From the NCBI RefSeq assembly GCF_009695875.1, contig NZ_VUNC01000002.1, positions 62,001 through 126,000 on the forward strand: DNA of 64,000 nt, in the 5' to 3' direction. Every line of letters starts with the position of its first letter. Position 1 is the stretch's first letter. The position numbers and the translations under genes were made by a program. Positions 1 through 7,944 of the stretch are shown here, in pieces. This stretch comes from Olsenella porci. GTDB taxonomy: Bacteria > Actinomycetota > Coriobacteriia > Coriobacteriales > Atopobiaceae. Below the pieces are notes generated by a model. The model saw only the letters and a program-made list of their open reading frames with translations. It was not told the DNA's origin and searched no databases.

Positions 1-86
1 GTCGAGAGCCTTGTGGCCACCTCCTCGGCGAGCGAGCTCTTCCCCGAGGCGGTGGGGCCGACGATGGCCAGCACGAGCGGCCGCAC
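1..86 (-). CDS. miaA: tRNA dimethylallyltransferase MiaA, N-terminal fragment (runs off window)
   Basis: Only the first 28 or so codons are present. Reading from a GTG at 84-86, the protein begins MRPLVLAIVGPTASGKSSLA, which contains the P-loop GPTASGKS characteristic of MiaA. MiaA transfers a dimethylallyl group to the N6 of A37 in tRNAs that read UNN codons, giving i6A. MiaB, encoded directly upstream and ending 2 bp before this start, then thiomethylates i6A to ms2i6A, so both steps of one modification are encoded together. The short gap implies translational coupling. The rest of the gene lies outside the window, so intactness cannot be judged. The exact start is uncertain, because a second GTG lies four codons downstream. 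Confidence 0.85.
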   Translation of the reverse strand, partial: MRPLVLAIVGPTASGKSSLAEEVATRLS

Positions 87-88
87 GC

Positions 89-1456
89 TCAATGCGCCTG
101 CCCCACGAGGGGACCCCTCAGGTACCAGGTCCTGGCCTCGTCGACCCTGACATCGCACATCTTTCCAACCAGCTCATCGGGAGTCAGGCCCTCGGGAAGT
201 TCGAAGAGGACGGTCTGGCCCTTCTCGGAGTGCCCGACCATCACGTTTGCGTCCTTCTTGGACGTACCCTCCACAAGGGAGGTGACGACCGTGTGAAGCT
301 CGGCCTGGTTTGCCTGGTGGGCACAGTCCTCAACGAGCTTGGCAAGGCGATCGAAGCGCTCCTGTATGACCTCCCTGGGCGTGTCGTCCTCGATCTTTGC
401 GGCGGGAGTCCCGGGACGGCGCGAGTAGATGAACGTGTATGCGGACGAGAAGCCCACCTCCCGAACGAGGGACAGCGTCTGCTCAAAGTCCTGCTCCGTC
501 TCGCCCGGAAAGCCCACGATGATGTCCGTGGACAGTGCGATGTCGGGCATGGCGGCGCGAAGGTGATCGACCACCTGCAGGTAGCGCTCTCGCGTGTAGC
601 TGCGATTCATTGCCCTGAGCACACGATTGGAACCGCTCTGGACCGCCAGGTGCAGCTGGGGCATTACGTTGGGGGTCTCTGCCATGGCACGGATGACGTC
701 ATCCCCAAGGTCCTTGGGATTGGAGGACGTGAAGCGGATTCTCTCCACCCCAGTCCCGCCCACGGAACGCAGGAGCTCGGGGAACCGAGGGCTGCCATAG
801 AGGTCCCGCCCGTAGGAGTTGACATTCTGCCCCAGGAGCGTAATTTCTCTCACGCCATCCGAGACGAGCCCCTCGCACTCCTCCACCACGCGCTCGAACA
901 CACGGCTCTTCTCACGCCCGCGCACGTAGGGAACGATGCAGTAGGTGCAGAAATTGTTGCAGCCGGTCATGATGGGGACCCAGGCGTGAAAACGCTGTGC
1001 ACGGTGACTGGGGAGCTCCGTGGAGAAGCCACGTCCCTCCTCCACGGTGTCGACTTCGACCTTGCCCGCGCCGTCGTCCAGGGCCTCCTCAAGAAGGTCG
1101 GGGAGAGACGCGATGGCACTGGTGCCAAACACCACGTCCACGTTGGGAATGCGCTCCTTGAGGGCGGCCCCGTCGCGCTGCCCGATGCAGCCGCCCACGG
1201 CGACAATTCGACGGCCACCCGGTGCCTGGGGAAGCCTGACCAGGTTGGAGGCCTCCCCGTACAGGTGCGTGTCCGCCTTCTCGCGCACACAGCAGGTCAT
1301 GAACACGACGATGTCGGCCTCGGCCGCAGTCTTGACCTCGTTGCAGCCCATGCTGTCGAGGAGACCGCTCACTCGCTCCGAGTCGTGAAGGTTCATCTGG
1401 CACCCAAAGGTGCGGACGCAGTAGGTTCTTCCTACGAGCTTGGGGTGTGTGGGCAC
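89..1456 (-). CDS. miaB: tRNA-2-methylthio-N6-dimethylallyladenosine synthase MiaB
   Basis: Radical-SAM methylthiotransferase that converts i6A37 to ms2i6A37 in tRNA. The 455-residue protein has the three family blocks. The N-terminal UPF0004 domain carries cluster cysteines at C19 (FGCQMN), C55 and C90. The radical SAM core has C166-x3-C170-x2-C173 (TGCNNFCTYCIVPYVRGRE). A C-terminal TRAM domain covers roughly the last 60 residues. The MTGCNNFCTYC wording and the miaA neighbour separate it from the two other methylthiotransferases in the window, rimO and mtaB. It lies 2 bp upstream of spoVS in the minus-strand sense, so it is probably cotranscribed with spoVS and miaA. Length is normal for the family and no defects are visible. 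Confidence 0.95.
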   Translation of the reverse strand: MPTHPKLVGRTYCVRTFGCQMNLHDSERVSGLLDSMGCNEVKTAAEADIVVFMTCCVREKADTHLYGEASNLVRLPQAPGGRRIVAVGGCIGQRDGAALKERIPNVDVVFGTSAIASLPDLLEEALDDGAGKVEVDTVEEGRGFSTELPSHRAQRFHAWVPIMTGCNNFCTYCIVPYVRGREKSRVFERVVEECEGLVSDGVREITLLGQNVNSYGRDLYGSPRFPELLRSVGGTGVERIRFTSSNPKDLGDDVIRAMAETPNVMPQLHLAVQSGSNRVLRAMNRSYTRERYLQVVDHLRAAMPDIALSTDIIVGFPGETEQDFEQTLSLVREVGFSSAYTFIYSRRPGTPAAKIEDDTPREVIQERFDRLAKLVEDCAHQANQAELHTVVTSLVEGTSKKDANVMVGHSEKGQTVLFELPEGLTPDELVGKMCDVRVDEARTWYLRGPLVGQAH

Positions 1457-1458
1457 TC

Positions 1459-1770
1459 CTACATCAACTCCGGACTGTCTGTCTGCCTCGTCCCCGCCTG
1501 CGGGACGAGCCTGTGTACGTATACGGCAATGCGGATGGCGGTACGATTCTCCCCGTTGATCTCTATGTCAGAGAACGTGGGGGCACAGGAGATGTCGACC
1601 CCCGTGGGGATGAGGAAGCCACGGGCGATGGCGATTGCCTTGATCGCCTGGTTCACGGCCCCGGCGCCGACCGCCTGCATGTTGACGGGTACCCCGTCCT
1701 TGACCATCCCGGCGATTGCCCCCGCAACGGATGCGGGGGATGATTTGCTCGAGACCTTAAGAAACTCCAT
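1459..1770 (-). CDS. spoVS: Stage V sporulation protein S (SpoVS/Alba-like)
   Basis: A 103-residue protein beginning MEFLKVSSKSSPASVAGAI, with the conserved KVSSKS...VAGAIA...GAGAVNQAIKAIAIARGFL body of SpoVS. The family adopts an Alba-like fold and is thought to bind nucleic acid. In Bacillus it acts in sporulation, but homologues occur in many non-spore-formers. The ATG at 1768-1770 was chosen over an in-frame ATG 16 codons upstream because GGAG stands 5 bp before it and family similarity starts there. The tail is about 17 residues longer than the 86-residue Bacillus protein. It sits between a GHKL ATPase and miaB, in the Bacillus rny-ymdB-spoVS-miaB order. A promoter with a palindrome overlapping the -35 is predicted just upstream. 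Confidence 0.9.
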   Translation of the reverse strand: MEFLKVSSKSSPASVAGAIAGMVKDGVPVNMQAVGAGAVNQAIKAIAIARGFLIPTGVDISCAPTFSDIEINGENRTAIRIAVYVHRLVPQAGTRQTDSPELM

Positions 1771-1833
1771 GGTGACTCCAAAGCGCAAGCTGCTGTCTTG
1801 GTGGTGTGTTGGTGCCATTTTTAGCCTTGGGCA

Positions 1834-1862
1834 ATTCTACTGCGTTTACCTTGCCTTTTGAA
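1834..1862 (-). promoter_or_regulatory. Predicted spoVS promoter
   Basis: On the minus strand, TTCAAA (1862-1857) and TAGAAT (1839-1834) are separated by exactly 17 bp, matching four and five of the six sigma-A consensus positions. The predicted transcript would have a leader of about 57 nt before the spoVS ATG. This would let spoVS-miaB-miaA be expressed apart from rny and the GHKL ATPase gene. Confidence 0.5.
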
Positions 1863-1878
1863 GGGTGAGTCACCCTTC
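1860..1878. repeat. 9-bp perfect inverted repeat overlapping the spoVS -35 box
   Basis: The sequence reads GAAGGGTGA-G-TCACCCTTC, two perfect 9-bp arms around one base. It overlaps the stop codon of the GHKL gene and the first three bases of the predicted spoVS -35 element. No T-tract follows on either strand, so an operator is as likely as a terminator. Confidence 0.6.
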
Positions 1879-2959
1879 AGTCGCCCTCGCTCACCTCGAA
1901 GGTGACGGTGACGCGCCCACGGGAGACCCGAACCTTTGGATCCTGCGCAAGCGAGAGGTAGTACCGGTCGGCGAGGAACGAGAAGTCCCTCTCCATGATG
2001 CGCGAGAACTCGTCGGCGTCCTCCCGGGAGAGGCGCAACCCCCTCCTGTCTCGCTGGAGGTCCACCTCGCGAGGCGAATCGGAGGAGGCTTTGTGGGTGA
2101 GGTGTGAGAGCGCGCTCCGAACGGGACGGATCTGCCCGGAAAGGATCCTGTGGGCCGTTCGCTCGGAGAGGTCGATCCCGACGCCGCTGCACACCCCCAG
2201 GAGCTCCCGCGCGTCGGCTGCAACCGAGAAGCGCTCGAGCGCCGGCAGCTCCGTGAGGTCGTCAACGAACAGGAGGTTGGACCCGTCCACCGACGGCCGC
2301 ACGCGACGCCGGATGGTCGCGACCATCTCGGAGGGGGAGCCCACGTAGACCTCGCAGACGCCCCGCTCCTCGAGGGCGAACTCGCAGCAAGCCCTGACGA
2401 TGTTGTGGGGCCCGCGCGAGACGACCTGCTCGCCGTCGTCGTCCTTTCCCAGTGAAGGCCAGGTGGATTGGTCGGTCTTCTCGGGAAGCGACGTGGTGTC
2501 GGAGACGACCTGGATGACCGTCCCCTTGCCGGGTGCAGAGTCGACGACGCGGGCGGACTCGCAGTTCTCGCGCACCGAATACAGCGCCATGCCGCGCCCA
2601 TGGACGCCCCAGCGATCCATGTGCATCGACTCGAGCTTGGAGGTGACGCGGGCATCGAAGACGCGCTCCTGCATGTCTGCGGGAATCCCAGAGCCATCGT
2701 CCAGGATGGTGACGATCCTTCGATCGCCCTCCCGCGACGTGGCGACGAAGATGCGCCGGGCGCCGGCGTCGCGGGAGTTGCGCAGCATCTCGACGACGGC
2801 ATCCTCGATGCACTGGATGTCGTGCTTGGCCTGGCGCCGCTCCGCTTCCGCCACGCGGAGGCGGACAAAGCCCTCGCCCAGGTTCTCCTCGACCCTGAGC
2901 GAGCGCTCGCCCCCCATGGCGGCGACGAAGTCGGTGAGGTCTGACGACGGGGAGGCCAT
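1877..2959 (-). CDS. GHKL-superfamily ATPase of unknown function (not a histidine kinase)
   Basis: A 360-residue soluble protein with a Bergerat ATP-binding fold. The N-box is in residues 57-64 (EMLRNSRD, with E57 and N61), the G1 box DDGSGIP is at 87-93, and the G2 glycine loop GVHGRGMALYS is at 118-128. There is no dimerisation/phosphoacceptor helix, sensor domain or membrane segment, so it is not a sensor kinase. It is nearer to the HATPase_c_3 type seen in MutL, Hsp90-like and MORC proteins. Residues from about 190 to 360 form a C-terminal part I do not recognise. The gene starts 4 bp after rny and precedes spoVS, the place held by the phosphodiesterase gene ymdB in Bacillus. That position suggests, but does not show, a link to RNA turnover or developmental regulation. 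Confidence 0.8.
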   Translation of the reverse strand: MASPSSDLTDFVAAMGGERSLRVEENLGEGFVRLRVAEAERRQAKHDIQCIEDAVVEMLRNSRDAGARRIFVATSREGDRRIVTILDDGSGIPADMQERVFDARVTSKLESMHMDRWGVHGRGMALYSVRENCESARVVDSAPGKGTVIQVVSDTTSLPEKTDQSTWPSLGKDDDGEQVVSRGPHNIVRACCEFALEERGVCEVYVGSPSEMVATIRRRVRPSVDGSNLLFVDDLTELPALERFSVAADARELLGVCSGVGIDLSERTAHRILSGQIRPVRSALSHLTHKASSDSPREVDLQRDRRGLRLSREDADEFSRIMERDFSFLADRYYLSLAQDPKVRVSRGRVTVTFEVSEGD

Positions 2960-2963
2960 GTCC

Positions 2964-4514
2964 CTACTTCGCGATGTCGACGGCGCGGGACTCCCTGATA
3001 ACGACGACGCGCACCTGGCCCGGGTACTCCATCTCGTCCTCGATCTGCTTGGCGATGTCGTGGGCGAGCACGGTGGCCTCGGCGTCGGATACCTTCTCGG
3101 GCTCGACCATCACGTGAAGCTCGCGACCCGCCTGCATTGCGTAGGTGCGCTCGACGCCCTCGTGCGCGTTGGAGATCTCCTCGAGCTTCTCGAGCCGCTT
3201 GATGTAGGTCTCCGCCGACTCGCGGCGTGCGCCGGGACGGGCTGCGCTAATAGCGTCCGCCGCCTGAACGAGGACGTCGAGGACCGTGCTGGGCTCGACG
3301 TCTGCGTGGTGCGCCTCGACTGCATGGACAATCTCGGGACGCTCGCCGTAACGGCGGCAGAGGTCGGCACCGATCACGGCGTGCGGACCCTCGATCTCGT
3401 GGTCGATTGCCTTGCCGAGGTCGTGAAGGAGACCAGCGCGCTTTGCGGGCGTGGGATCCAGGCCAAGCTCGGAGGCCATGATGCCACAGAGTTCGGACAC
3501 CTGGATGGAGTGCTGGAGGACGTTCTGGCCAAAGGAGGTGCGGTACCTCAACGCCCCGAGCGTCTTGACAAGCTCGGGATGGAGGTCGTGGATTCCGGCA
3601 TCAAAGGCAGCCTGCTCGCCCGCCTCGCGCACGCGCTCGCCCACGAGGGTCTCGGCCTTCTTGTACATCTCCTCGATGCGGGCGGGGTGGATGCGTCCGT
3701 CCGCGATGAGGTTCTCGAGGGCGACTCGTGCCGTTTCGCGCCGGACGGGGTCAAAGCTCGAGAGGACGACGGTCTCGGGCGTGTCATCGATGACGAGGGA
3801 GACGCCGGACACCTGCTCGAAGGTCCTGATGTTCCTGCCCTCGCGGCCGATAATCCTGCCCTTGAGGTCGTCGGAGGGGATGTGGACGGAGGTGACGGTA
3901 ATCTCGCCCGCCTGGTCGGCGGCGCAGCGCTGGATTGCGGTGGAGACGATCTCACGCGCCGTCTTGTCCGCCTGCGCCCGCACGCGCTGCTCAGACTCGC
4001 GGAGGATCTGTGCCTCCTCCCTCACCGACTCCGAGCGGACGCGGTCGAGAAGCTCCTGATGGGCATCCTCGCGAGAGAGGTCGGCGATGCGTTCGAGCTC
4101 GGCACTCTGCTGGCGCATGAGCTCATCAACCTCACCCTTCCTCTTGTCGATCTGCCCCTGTAGGCTGGAGAGCTGATGCTCCTTGCGGTCGAGGGAGTCG
4201 CTCCTGCGGTCGAGCGACTCCTCGCGTTGCATGATGCGGTTCTCCATCTGCTGGAGCTCGCCCTTGCGCTTCTTCTCCTCGTTCTCGCTGTGCTGCTTGA
4301 GCTGAAGGATCTGCTCCCTGGCCTCGACCATGGCGGCCTTCTTGGTGGTCTCCGCGTCTCGCTTGGCGTCGCTCGTGATACGGTCCGCCTGGCTCTTGGC
4401 GTCCTCGACGGCCATGTTGGCCTCGCGCACCCTGCTGTTGTTCTTGCTGGTGGCATAGGCATAGGCGATGGCTGCGCCAACGACCAGGCAGACGAGCCCG
4501 ATGATGATCTGCAT
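2964..4514 (-). CDS. rny: Ribonuclease Y
   Basis: Membrane-anchored endoribonuclease that starts mRNA decay in Gram-positive bacteria. The 516 residues contain an N-terminal transmembrane helix (about 2-21) and a long charged coiled coil (about 25-200). A KH RNA-binding domain follows, with its GxxG loop in GRIIGREGRN (219-228). The HD metal-dependent phosphohydrolase domain has the HD pair at 364-365 (GLLHDLGKA). Length matches the roughly 520-residue family norm. The ATG at 4512-4514 is preceded by GAGGAG at 5-bp spacing. Upstream is the recA-recX terminator, so rny probably has its own promoter. A TATTAA box lies near the start, but I could not find a convincing -35 for it. Confidence 0.96.
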   Translation of the reverse strand: MQIIIGLVCLVVGAAIAYAYATSKNNSRVREANMAVEDAKSQADRITSDAKRDAETTKKAAMVEAREQILQLKQHSENEEKKRKGELQQMENRIMQREESLDRRSDSLDRKEHQLSSLQGQIDKRKGEVDELMRQQSAELERIADLSREDAHQELLDRVRSESVREEAQILRESEQRVRAQADKTAREIVSTAIQRCAADQAGEITVTSVHIPSDDLKGRIIGREGRNIRTFEQVSGVSLVIDDTPETVVLSSFDPVRRETARVALENLIADGRIHPARIEEMYKKAETLVGERVREAGEQAAFDAGIHDLHPELVKTLGALRYRTSFGQNVLQHSIQVSELCGIMASELGLDPTPAKRAGLLHDLGKAIDHEIEGPHAVIGADLCRRYGERPEIVHAVEAHHADVEPSTVLDVLVQAADAISAARPGARRESAETYIKRLEKLEEISNAHEGVERTYAMQAGRELHVMVEPEKVSDAEATVLAHDIAKQIEDEMEYPGQVRVVVIRESRAVDIAK

Positions 4515-4625
4515 TTCAACTCCTCAGATGAGCGTTTTAATAGAAGTTCAGGAGACCGCCGCGCTAAGCACGACGGAACCCGCCATCCGAGGTATGTCTC
4601 GACTCATGGTGAAGCATGTCTGCAG

Positions 4626-4665
4626 AACAAAAAACAAAAAGACGTCGGCTGGCATGCCAGCAGAC
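4626..4665 (-). terminator. Rho-independent terminator after recA-recX
   Basis: Minus-strand hairpin 4665-4644. Arms GTC-T-GCTGGC and GCCAGC-C-GAC surround a two-base loop, with one internal mismatch. It is followed by GTC, then TTTTTGTTTTTTG. It lies about 100 bp past the recX stop and before rny. The 4515-4766 gap holds this element and no gene. Confidence 0.85.
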
Positions 4666-4766
4666 GAGAAGCAACTCAAACGGCCCTTAAATCGTATGAT
4701 TGATTGAAGGAAGAGTCAATTGCGCCGGGACGAACGGCGGCAGGATTCTTCCGACCCTGCACAACG

Positions 4767-5447
4767 TCAGCAATCCAGTTCCTCGCAGACGACGGCGCGC
4801 GTGGCCGCGCTCGAGACGCCATACGAGAACCCTCTCCCGAGGAGGAACCTCATACACTGGGCATAGGGGTCCCTCCCGCGGAAGGACCTTCTCCCTGCCA
4901 CGTCGGTTGCGCGCTCGAGCTCGGACCCCGCCTCATCAACGAACTCGTCGGGCCACCCGCGCACGGTCTTGGGATCTATGCCGCGACGCTGGAGTTCCAT
5001 CTCTATGCGGCGCTGTCCCCATCCCGAAAGAACCTTTGAACGTGCGAACACGCGACCGTATCTAGCGTCGTCCACGAGGCCAAGCTCCTGGGAACGGCCT
5101 ATCGTTGCCTCCACGACGTCCTTTGGGTATCCGGCCGCCAGGAGCTTGCGCCTTACCTCAAGCGAGGTGTAATCGCGCCTGTTAACGAGGCCCCTGACCC
5201 GATCGAGCGAGCAGCCGGAAAGGAGGGAAGCGATTCTCTCCACAAAGCGGTCATCGACCACCCCGGGGATGCGGCCAGACCTCCTATCCCGCTCGAGCGC
5301 CTTTCCAACCGAAAGCGGGAGCTCGCGCGTGGCAGTCGACCCCCCGTCCTCGATGGAGATGATGGCGCGACGATGACCATATCCGGAGGTACCCCCGGAG
5401 AAGCTAACCTCCCAGGGGCACCCATACATGTCCTTCTCGAATTCCAT
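4767..5447 (-). CDS. recX: Regulatory protein RecX
   Basis: RecX binds RecA filaments and limits their activity. The 226-residue protein has the tandem three-helix RecX modules. Recognisable blocks are a Y-S-x2-EVRRKL motif (YTSLEVRRKLLAAGY), then LVDDARYGRVFARS and GWGQRRIEMELQRRGI. The first 60 or so residues, with IISIEDGGS, form the usual variable N-terminal extension. It starts 12 bp after the recA stop, so it is cotranscribed with and under the same SOS control as recA. Length is within the normal range and no defects are visible. Confidence 0.9.
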   Translation of the reverse strand: MEFEKDMYGCPWEVSFSGGTSGYGHRRAIISIEDGGSTATRELPLSVGKALERDRRSGRIPGVVDDRFVERIASLLSGCSLDRVRGLVNRRDYTSLEVRRKLLAAGYPKDVVEATIGRSQELGLVDDARYGRVFARSKVLSGWGQRRIEMELQRRGIDPKTVRGWPDEFVDEAGSELERATDVAGRRSFRGRDPYAQCMRFLLGRGFSYGVSSAATRAVVCEELDC

Positions 5448-5459
5448 GCTGCGTTGGGC

Positions 5460-6572
5460 CTAAGCGTTGTCGGCGGCATCGCCCTGCGCTTCGCCGCCCG
5501 CAATGCCAACGGGCTCGCCAACGCGCTCGTCACCCAGCTCCAGACCGCAGGCGACGCGGACCTTGTGGTCGATCTCGTCCATAAGGTCGGGGTTTGAGGC
5601 CAGAAACTCCTTGGCGGCCTCCCTTCCCTGCCCGAGCCGCTCGTCGCCATAGGTGAACCAGGATCCTGACTTGTCAACCACGCCGTAGTCCACAGCCATG
5701 TCCAGGATGGAGCCCTCCTTGGAGATGCCCGTTCCGTACATGATGTCGAACTCAGCCTGCTTGAACGGTGGTGCCACCTTGTTCTTGACGATCTTGACCC
5801 TCACACGGTTGCCGATGATCTCGCCGTTGCGCTTGATGGAATCGATGCGACGGATGTCCATCCTCACCGATGCGAAGAACTTGAGCGCACGGCCACCGGG
5901 CGTGGTCTCGGGGTTGCCGAACATGACACCGATCTTCTCGCGCAGCTGGTTGATGAAGATGCAGGTGGTGTTGGACTTAGAGAGGGACCCTGCGAGCTTG
6001 CGGAGCGCCTGGCTCATGAGCCTTGCCTGAAGGCCGACGGTCGTATCCCCAATCTCGCCCTCGATCTCGGCACGGGGAACGAGCGCAGCGACGGAGTCGA
6101 TGACCACAACGTCGATTGCACCGGACCTCACGAGCATGTCGCAGATCTCGAGCGCCTGCTCTCCGGTGTCGGGCTGTGATATAAGGACCTCGTCGATGTC
6201 GACTCCGATCCGCGCCGCATATCCGGGGTCGAGCGCGTGCTCTGCGTCGATGAACGCGACGACGCCGCCCTTTGCTTGGGCCTCCGCAAGTATCTCGAGC
6301 GAGAGGGTCGTCTTTCCGGATGACTCGGGACCATAGATCTCGATGATGCGGCCACGCGGGACGCCCCCGATGCCAAGGGCGGCGTCAAGTGCGATGGAAC
6401 CTGTGGGAATAGCCTCGATCTCGAGGTCCGGCCCGTTGTCCCCAAACCTCATGATCGAGCCCTTGCCAAACTTCTTCTCGATCTCAGAGGTCGTGGCCTC
6501 GATCATCTTGTCTCGTTCCTCGCCGTAGGTCTTCTCGTGGACCTCGCGTACGGGACCCTTGCTCCTAGCCAT
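5460..6572 (-). CDS. recA: Recombinase RecA
   Basis: DNA-dependent ATPase that forms filaments on single-stranded DNA, catalyses strand exchange and triggers LexA self-cleavage. At 370 residues it is a complete RecA. The N-terminal polymerisation segment includes [13 protein letters not shown] (33-45), the Walker A motif GPESSGKT is at 81-88, and [14 protein letters not shown]-type loop sequence is present. The C-terminal tail is acidic. The start is supported by AAGGAG five bases before the ATG. A promoter with a LexA box in its spacer lies immediately upstream, showing SOS regulation. The first 22 residues, before [11 protein letters not shown], are a little longer than in many RecA proteins. 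Confidence 0.98.
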   Translation of the reverse strand: MARSKGPVREVHEKTYGEERDKMIEATTSEIEKKFGKGSIMRFGDNGPDLEIEAIPTGSIALDAALGIGGVPRGRIIEIYGPESSGKTTLSLEILAEAQAKGGVVAFIDAEHALDPGYAARIGVDIDEVLISQPDTGEQALEICDMLVRSGAIDVVVIDSVAALVPRAEIEGEIGDTTVGLQARLMSQALRKLAGSLSKSNTTCIFINQLREKIGVMFGNPETTPGGRALKFFASVRMDIRRIDSIKRNGEIIGNRVRVKIVKNKVAPPFKQAEFDIMYGTGISKEGSILDMAVDYGVVDKSGSWFTYGDERLGQGREAAKEFLASNPDLMDEIDHKVRVACGLELGDERVGEPVGIAGGEAQGDAADNA

Positions 6573-6601
6573 CTTCGCTCCTTGCCTCGAATGCCATGCG
6601 A

Positions 6602-6630
6602 ATCCTATACGAACATGCGTTCGTGGTCAA
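6602..6630 (-). promoter_or_regulatory. recA promoter
   Basis: On the minus strand, TTGACC (6630-6625) and TAGGAT (6607-6602) are spaced by 17 bp. The spacer is almost entirely occupied by a LexA-type palindrome, which gives strong mutual support for both calls. The leader to the recA ATG is about 25 nt. Confidence 0.85.
6609..6624. promoter_or_regulatory. LexA/SOS operator in the recA promoter
   Basis: ACGAAC-ATGC-GTTCGT is a perfect 6+6 inverted repeat. It contains GAAC-N4-GTTC, the Gram-positive/actinobacterial SOS box core. It fills the -35/-10 spacer, so bound LexA would block RNA polymerase. Confidence 0.88.
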
Positions 6631-6728
6631 GACCAGGACGAAATGATACACGCACATACACGCTGTCCACTCTCGCCAGCCCCGCAGGAGGCTGGCCCGG
6701 GGGGGAGACGGACAAAGGCAACAGCCCA

Positions 6729-6765
6729 CCCCTCCAGCATTCCCCGAAGAAACCCACTGGAGGGG
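6729..6765. repeat. 9-bp inverted repeat downstream of cinA
   Basis: CCCCTCCAG and CTGGAGGGG are perfect arms 19 bases apart, starting 27 bp past the cinA stop. No T-tract follows on the minus strand, so it is a poor intrinsic terminator. It may be a transcript-end stabilising hairpin separating cinA from the recA promoter. Confidence 0.5.
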
Positions 6766-6791
6766 CGAGCCGTGCAAAAGCCTGGGGAGAC

Positions 6792-7325
6792 CTACGAGTT
6801 CTCCGTTACCTCAAGCACGAGCCCGAGGGCGATGCGGACCGCCTTGGCACGAACCGTGCGACGGTCACCCGAGAGCAGGTGGCACTCGGTGACGACCCGA
6901 TTGCCCGCGCACGCGCCAAACCACACGGTTCCCACGGGCTTCCCTGGCTCGGCGCCGGTGGGACCGGCAATGCCAGTCGTGGAAACCGCAACGTCGCTCC
7001 CCAGGACGCGCCTGGCACCCGTCGCCATCTGCGACGCGCACTCCCCACTCACCGCCCCAAGGGATGGCTCGTCGAGCACCTTGGAGCTAACGCCCAGTAC
7101 CTCGTGCTTCACGGGGATCGCATAGCTCACCACACCCCCGCGGACAACGGCGGAAGACCCCGGGACAGAGGTCAAGGCGGCGCTCACAAGGCCGCCGGTG
7201 CAGGACTCCGCAGTCCCGACGGTGAGGTTCCTCTCCCCCAGCACCCGCACCACGCGGGCCGCAAGCTCCCCCAGCCCCTCCGGGCCAAGGTCTTCCACAT
7301 CACCGGCGTCCTCAAAGGCAAGCAT
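6792..7325 (-). CDS. cinA: Nicotinamide-nucleotide amidase (CinA C-terminal domain protein, PncC-type)
   Basis: A 177-residue stand-alone CinA C-terminal domain. It is expected to deamidate nicotinamide mononucleotide to nicotinate mononucleotide in pyridine-nucleotide salvage. The signature AESCTGGLVSAALTSVPGSS starts at residue 39, and the glycine-rich TGIAGPTG block lies further on. The N-terminal COG1058 domain found in full-length CinA is absent. The ATG at 7323-7325 overlaps the pgsA stop (TAATG), so it was preferred to an in-frame start 57 bp upstream inside pgsA. The pgsA-cinA-recA order is conserved in Firmicutes. Transcripts of the upstream block probably end after this gene. Confidence 0.9.
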   Translation of the reverse strand: MLAFEDAGDVEDLGPEGLGELAARVVRVLGERNLTVGTAESCTGGLVSAALTSVPGSSAVVRGGVVSYAIPVKHEVLGVSSKVLDEPSLGAVSGECASQMATGARRVLGSDVAVSTTGIAGPTGAEPGKPVGTVWFGACAGNRVVTECHLLSGDRRTVRAKAVRIALGLVLEVTENS

Positions 7326-7918
7326 TACTCGTCCTCCACGATGTACTTCCAACCCTTGGCAAAGTAGTCGATGCCCGACCAAGCCGTGAGGATGACCGCA
7401 ACGACGAGGAGGGCATCAAACAGCGTGAACATGCCGGAGCGGAGCGCACCTGCTGGGAACGCCCCCGCAAGGAGGATGCCCGAGATCGAGACCATGGTGG
7501 TGGCGGTCTTCCACTTGCCCAGGTTGCTCGCGGCGACGACGACGCCCTTGGTGGCGATGTTCATCCTGAGGCCGCTCACCAGGAACTCGCGCGCCACCAC
7601 GATAAGGAGCACCCAGGCGGACGCCTCACCCTGCTCCAGGAGGTAGCAGAGAGAGACCACGACCACGAGCTTGTCGGCGATGGGATCGAGGAACTTGCCG
7701 AACGTGGTCACCTCGTTCCTGCTGCGGGCGAGATATCCGTCCAGCTTGTCGGTAAGGGAGAGTGCCATGAAGAAGAGTGCAACGACGAGGGCGGGCATGC
7801 TGAACGAACTGCCGTCCCCCACTCCGCAGACCTCGGCCACAACGAGCCAGATGGGAACGAGGCAGATGCGAATGCACGTGACCACGTTTGCCGGCGTCCA
7901 GATTGACTTCCTTGCCAC
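7325..7918 (-). CDS. pgsA: CDP-diacylglycerol--glycerol-3-phosphate 3-phosphatidyltransferase
   Basis: Integral membrane enzyme that makes phosphatidylglycerol-phosphate, the committed step to phosphatidylglycerol and cardiolipin. The 197 residues have about five hydrophobic segments and the complete CDP-alcohol phosphotransferase motif D60-G-x2-A-R-x8-G-x3-D-x3-D82, lying in LDGYLARSRNEVTTFG. The start is a GTG with GAGGGGG seven bases upstream. It follows rimO by 26 bp and overlaps cinA by one base. The phosphatidylglycerol it supplies is also the substrate for LtaS-type enzymes such as the one encoded at 30420-32435. Confidence 0.94.
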   Translation of the reverse strand: MARKSIWTPANVVTCIRICLVPIWLVVAEVCGVGDGSSFSMPALVVALFFMALSLTDKLDGYLARSRNEVTTFGKFLDPIADKLVVVVSLCYLLEQGEASAWVLLIVVAREFLVSGLRMNIATKGVVVAASNLGKWKTATTMVSISGILLAGAFPAGALRSGMFTLFDALLVVAVILTAWSGIDYFAKGWKYIVEDE

Positions 7919-7944
7919 TTTTCTACCCCCTCGGGCACATGCCC

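Noticed and set aside
11-1861. A 616-codon plus-strand open frame opposite miaB and spoVS
   Set aside because: No recognisable domain. The minus strand carries clear MiaB and SpoVS proteins with starts and ribosome-binding sites.
1834-1862. A sigma-H type promoter for spoVS
   Set aside because: The AGG...GAAT elements do not have the right spacing. A sigma-A type TTCAAA-17-TAGAAT fits better, and no sporulation genes were seen.
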